A stretch of DNA of 64,000 nt from Zoroaster sp. YZ-2022 (lineage: Eukaryota; Echinodermata; Asteroidea; Forcipulatida; Zoroasteridae), in contig CM055828.1 of the NCBI GenBank assembly GCA_029582265.1, forward strand, positions 15,101,777 to 15,165,776, given 5' to 3'. Positions 60,990-64,000 of this stretch are shown one piece after another. Under the pieces are notes generated by a model. It had not been told where the DNA came from. It saw only the letters and a program-made list of their open reading frames with translations, and did not search any database. Every line of letters starts with the position of its first letter. Positions within the stretch are counted from its first letter, which is position 1. The translations under genes were made by a program, and so were the position numbers.

Positions 60990-61185
60990 TTGGGTTAACA
61001 CCATGAATGTATATCTAAAGAAGTGTAGTATGAATTGGTTCTGAGGAGATGGTGCTTTTGCAACTCATAGATGTCCAAAGTACATGTAGCTTGATATTGA
61101 TAGAAACAATGTGTGCTTCTCAGAACCTACGCTCAAGTTACAACTCACAAAAGAGAATTTCAAAGTGCTACCAAAATCTTACCTA
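60990..61185. mobile_element. Diverged Penelope-type terminal element
   Basis: ggttaacaccatgaatg, ttggttctgaggaga and the end cacaaaagagaatttcaaag follow the order of motifs in the other copies, much eroded. Confidence 0.35.
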
Positions 61186-61837
61186 TGTACAGAATTATAA
61201 TGGAAAAAAAAACACTTTGTAATTCCATGATGAGTACATCAGACAGACAAGCATTAAAAGTTATGTTCTTGTCATAATTTATCAGCAATAAGGATTAGGC
61301 ATAAAGTCCCCACAGTGCATTCAGCCTAGCATACTGTACTGTATCCCCTCTCATGGGTTCAATAATTGCCAAGCTGTGAAAATATGACATTTACAAATGA
61401 CTAGGAAACGTCGTCTAGAAGTGTGTAGGCCCTGCAGTGGGATTCAGGGGGCCCGCACTGAGGTTGTGCATCCATCCACAGGCCTGTAGTCCGAGAATAT
61501 AAACATGCAACACTTCTAAATGAAATAAAAATGCCTTTGGCCAATTATTTCTTTCAAAAGCCATGAGGGTGTGAAAGTGCTGACATCAAGTTTGCTATGG
61601 TTTCTTCAAATTTTTATTTTTGTATTTATTAATAATAATTCTGATAAGCATGTATTACACGTAAATGGACAATTTTTAACTTCTATTTTACATACATTGT
61701 AACTGTACATGAACAGTTCTTGTATGCATTGAACAAACATCCACATTAGTATTTGGCATCATCCAACTGTAATTTTGATTTAATTTCCGACACTTATATT
61801 GTACTTATCAAGACAAACCCCCAAATCAAACTGTGGT

Positions 61838-62471
61838 TACATGTACCATCCAATTGGCTAATTTACATGTACCATCCAATTGGCTAGTTTACATGTACCA
61901 TCCAATTGGCTAATTTACATGTACATGTACCATCCAATTGGCTAGTTTACATGTACCATCCAATTGGCTAGTTTACATGTACCATCCAATTGGCTAGTTT
62001 ACATGTACCATCCAATTGGCCAGTTTACATGTACCATCCAATTGGCTAGTTTACATGTACCATCCAATTGGCTAGTTTACATGTACCATCCAATTGGCCA
62101 GTTTACATGTACCATCCAATTGGCTAGTTTACATGTACCATCCAATTGGCTAGTTTACATGTACCATCCAATTGGCTAGTTTACATGTACCATCCAATTG
62201 GCTAGTTTACATGTACCATCCAATTGGCTAGTTTACATGTACCATCCAATTGGCTAGTTTACATGTACCATCCAATTGGCCAGTTTACATGTACCATCCA
62301 ATTGGCTAGTTTACATGTACCATCCAATTGACTAGTTTACATGTCCAATTGGCTAGTTTACATGTACCATCCAACTGGCTAGTTTACATGTCCAATTGGC
62401 TAGTTTACATGTACCATCCAATTGGCTAGTTTACATGTACCATCCAATTGGCTAGTTTACATGTACCATCC
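61838..62471 (+). repeat. 26-bp minisatellite, about 24 copies
   Basis: Unit gtttacatgtaccatccaat plus tggcta. It contains the palindromes acatgt and ccaattgg. Variants aattt and tggcca recur; a few units lack part of the sequence (62335-62400). The frame through it is an artefact. Confidence 0.95.
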
Positions 62472-62738
62472 ATTATTTTCCCCTGACACAGGATACATCT
62501 TTTGATTTGAAACTATTGTAATCCATGTCTTCAACTTTAATAACGTGTTATTATATTTTGGCATCCCTTCAGCTTTTTGGGGCCATGTAATGTTTTATAT
62601 GCTACGTGTAGATGGACATAATGTTTGATGGATGCACATCCCATCCAACATAATTTTTCATCTAAATCTTCAAAATCAAAAACATGTAGGAACCTGTTTG
62701 ATGGAGCTAATTTGATAAAACTAGTATTTGATTGGACA

Positions 62739-63155
62739 TTAACCCTAACCTTCCCAAATCCTCCAAAATCGTCTTTGCTAAAGTTAAGGATTTTAAAGGA
62801 TTGAGGTTACATGCTACATGCTCTTTGCTAAAGTGAAGGATTTTGAAGGATTGAGGTTACATGCTACATGCTCTTTGCTAAAGTGAAGGATTTTGGAGGA
62901 TTGAGGTTATTAGGCATACTTGCCTTTCCATGGTACATGTACATCCATGTTTGTTGTAGTGATTGCAAGGTCAGTGATTGGATCAGTGGACACTGTTTAT
63001 TGCTCCATGCATGCAGGGAGGGTCCGTGGCCATATACATGTATCACAGATTAGAAACACATGTGTGCATACATGTCATGTGCTTGCTTTACTACTGAAGG
63101 ATTTTGGAGGATTCAGGTTATGTGTAAGCAAATGGGCCTAGGGAGTTAGGGTTAA
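62739..63155. mobile_element. TTAA element, TIR CCCTAAC, inverted relative to 55 kb
   Basis: ttaaccctaaccttcccaaa to gggagttagggttaa. Has three copies of a unit beginning ctttgctaaagtgaaggatt (the 55-kb copy has about two) and one 44-base unit. The middle (tttccatggtacatgtacat, ggtcagtgattgg) matches the 55-kb copy inverted. Confidence 0.8.
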
Positions 63156-63165
63156 GTAAGATTGC

Positions 63166-63785
63166 CCAATGAGCAACCATCATCAGTTCACTTGGTTGTC
63201 CCAGTAAATTTACATGTCGTCTTCAGCACATACAAAACACAGCAGCTCGTGTTGTGACTTTGTCCAGAAAGTCATGCCATATCACGCCAATCTTGAAAGA
63301 ACTGCACTGGCTTCCTGTTTCACAGAGAATTGTTTTTAAACTTATGCTAATTGTTCACAAATCTTTTGATAACATTGCTCCAATTTATATTTCTGAACTA
63401 CTTAAAGTCTACACTCCATCACGCAATTTGCGCTCCAGCAACATGTCACTCCTCAAGGAACCAACTTCAAAACGGAACTGGGGTGATAGGTTGTTTTCTG
63501 TCGCAGCTCCGAGACTCTGGAATCATCTTCCAACTAAACTCAAATCTTGTCATAGTATAACCAGATTCAAGTCGATGCTTAAAACTCATCTTATGTCGCA
63601 ACTCTTCAAAGATGATGTATATTTGTAATTGCATTGTAGGTACATGTATCTCGGTACATAATTTGTTTTCCCTATGCTATCATTGTATATTGTTTGTATT
63701 AATGTTTTTTCTTTGTTTCCGCGCCTTGAGCGCCCAGCAGGGTGGATATGTGCGTGCTAAAAATCTTTATTATTATTATTATTAT
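63166..63785 (+). pseudogene. Non-LTR retrotransposon 3' end (CR1/L2-like)
   Basis: Frame from about 63214: RLQHIQNTAARVVT, then ITPILKELHWLPVSQRIVFK, LWNHLPTKLKSCHSITRFKS and a stop at 63626-63628. This is the C-terminal end of LINE ORF2 proteins. The 3' UTR ends gcgccttgagcgcccagcag, gtggatatgtgcgtgct and (TTA)n. 5'-truncated, as usual for LINE insertions. Confidence 0.88.
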
Positions 63786-64000
63786 GTAGGTTGGCCAGGC
63801 CAGGCATTCCTTATTTTCGACCCATGATTATATGGGTTCATTTACCACATGCCTATTCATAACAACATCTTTATAGACCTACAATAAATACAACACTTGA
63901 GTCCAGACCTATGCTAGGCCCCACCTTCAAGGATGGAGATCTACATCTATACCTTCATATAATATCCATATGTAATCCTTATAATACTACTCTATGTAAA

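Larger units (their letters stand above)
59570..61830 (-). other. Upstream intron of the Slac2-like gene, no zinc-finger exon seen
   Basis: The exon before 59562 should encode a CxxC zinc finger and end with two bases of a codon. None was found on the minus strand to 64000, so the N terminus is probably outside the window. Confidence 0.5.

Noticed and set aside
61421..61500. Possible Cys-rich zinc-finger exon upstream of 59562
   Set aside because: The cysteine spacing does not fit a Slac2 zinc finger and no splice-bounded frame in the needed phase exists.
61964..62179. Repetitive open frame
   Set aside because: Lies inside the 26-bp minisatellite; an open frame there follows from the repeat.

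Overview
The window is metazoan nuclear DNA: genes with GT-AG introns, long introns, and many kinds of retroelement and DNA transposon. The proteins and transposon mix suggest a marine invertebrate, perhaps a deuterostome such as a hemichordate, echinoderm or cephalochordate. The taxon is inference. No bacterial features, CRISPR arrays or convincing functional tRNA or rRNA genes were seen.

Two host genes were assembled exon by exon, using splice sites and reading phase, and they converge. On the plus strand (1258-12824) nine exons, each a multiple of three bases and joined by phase-0 introns, encode a 274-residue ankyrin-repeat protein that is not recognised. It has an internal duplication, an acidic tail and a C-terminal CIVS that fits a CaaX prenylation box. 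On the minus strand (59562 down to 30407) eleven exons in continuous phase encode about 1512 residues of a Slac2-family Rab27/myosin adaptor (MYRIP/melanophilin type). They run from the second half of the Rab-binding domain to a stop codon. The N-terminal exons (first Rab-binding helix and zinc finger) probably lie beyond base 64000. At least two further minus-strand exons (26.5 and 25.5 kb) fit the same phase and suggest alternative 3' ends.

Most of the rest is mobile DNA. A Penelope-like retroelement with a large inverted partial copy of itself sits in ankyrin intron 2. Relatives of its termini recur at about 0.46, 13.0, 20.1, 54.4, 57.8-58.3 and 61.0 kb; several carry hammerhead-ribozyme-like cores and two have clear target duplications. 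A decayed mariner element lies at 14.4-15.8 kb with another element nested in it. Fragments of non-LTR retrotransposons lie at 16.6-17.4, 49.7-50.3 and 63.2-63.8 kb. Two tRNA-derived SINE families are present, and one shares its 3' tail with the 63 kb LINE. Many short terminal-inverted-repeat elements occur, including several TTAA-flanked ones and one nested insertion whose empty site can be read directly.

Tandem repeats include a 26-bp minisatellite (61.8-62.5 kb), a 44-bp array inside a TTAA element (55.0-55.3 kb), and CACCAT/CAT and AAT/GAC microsatellites that start inside SINE copies. Apart from their convergent layout, nothing in the sequence ties the two host genes together functionally.
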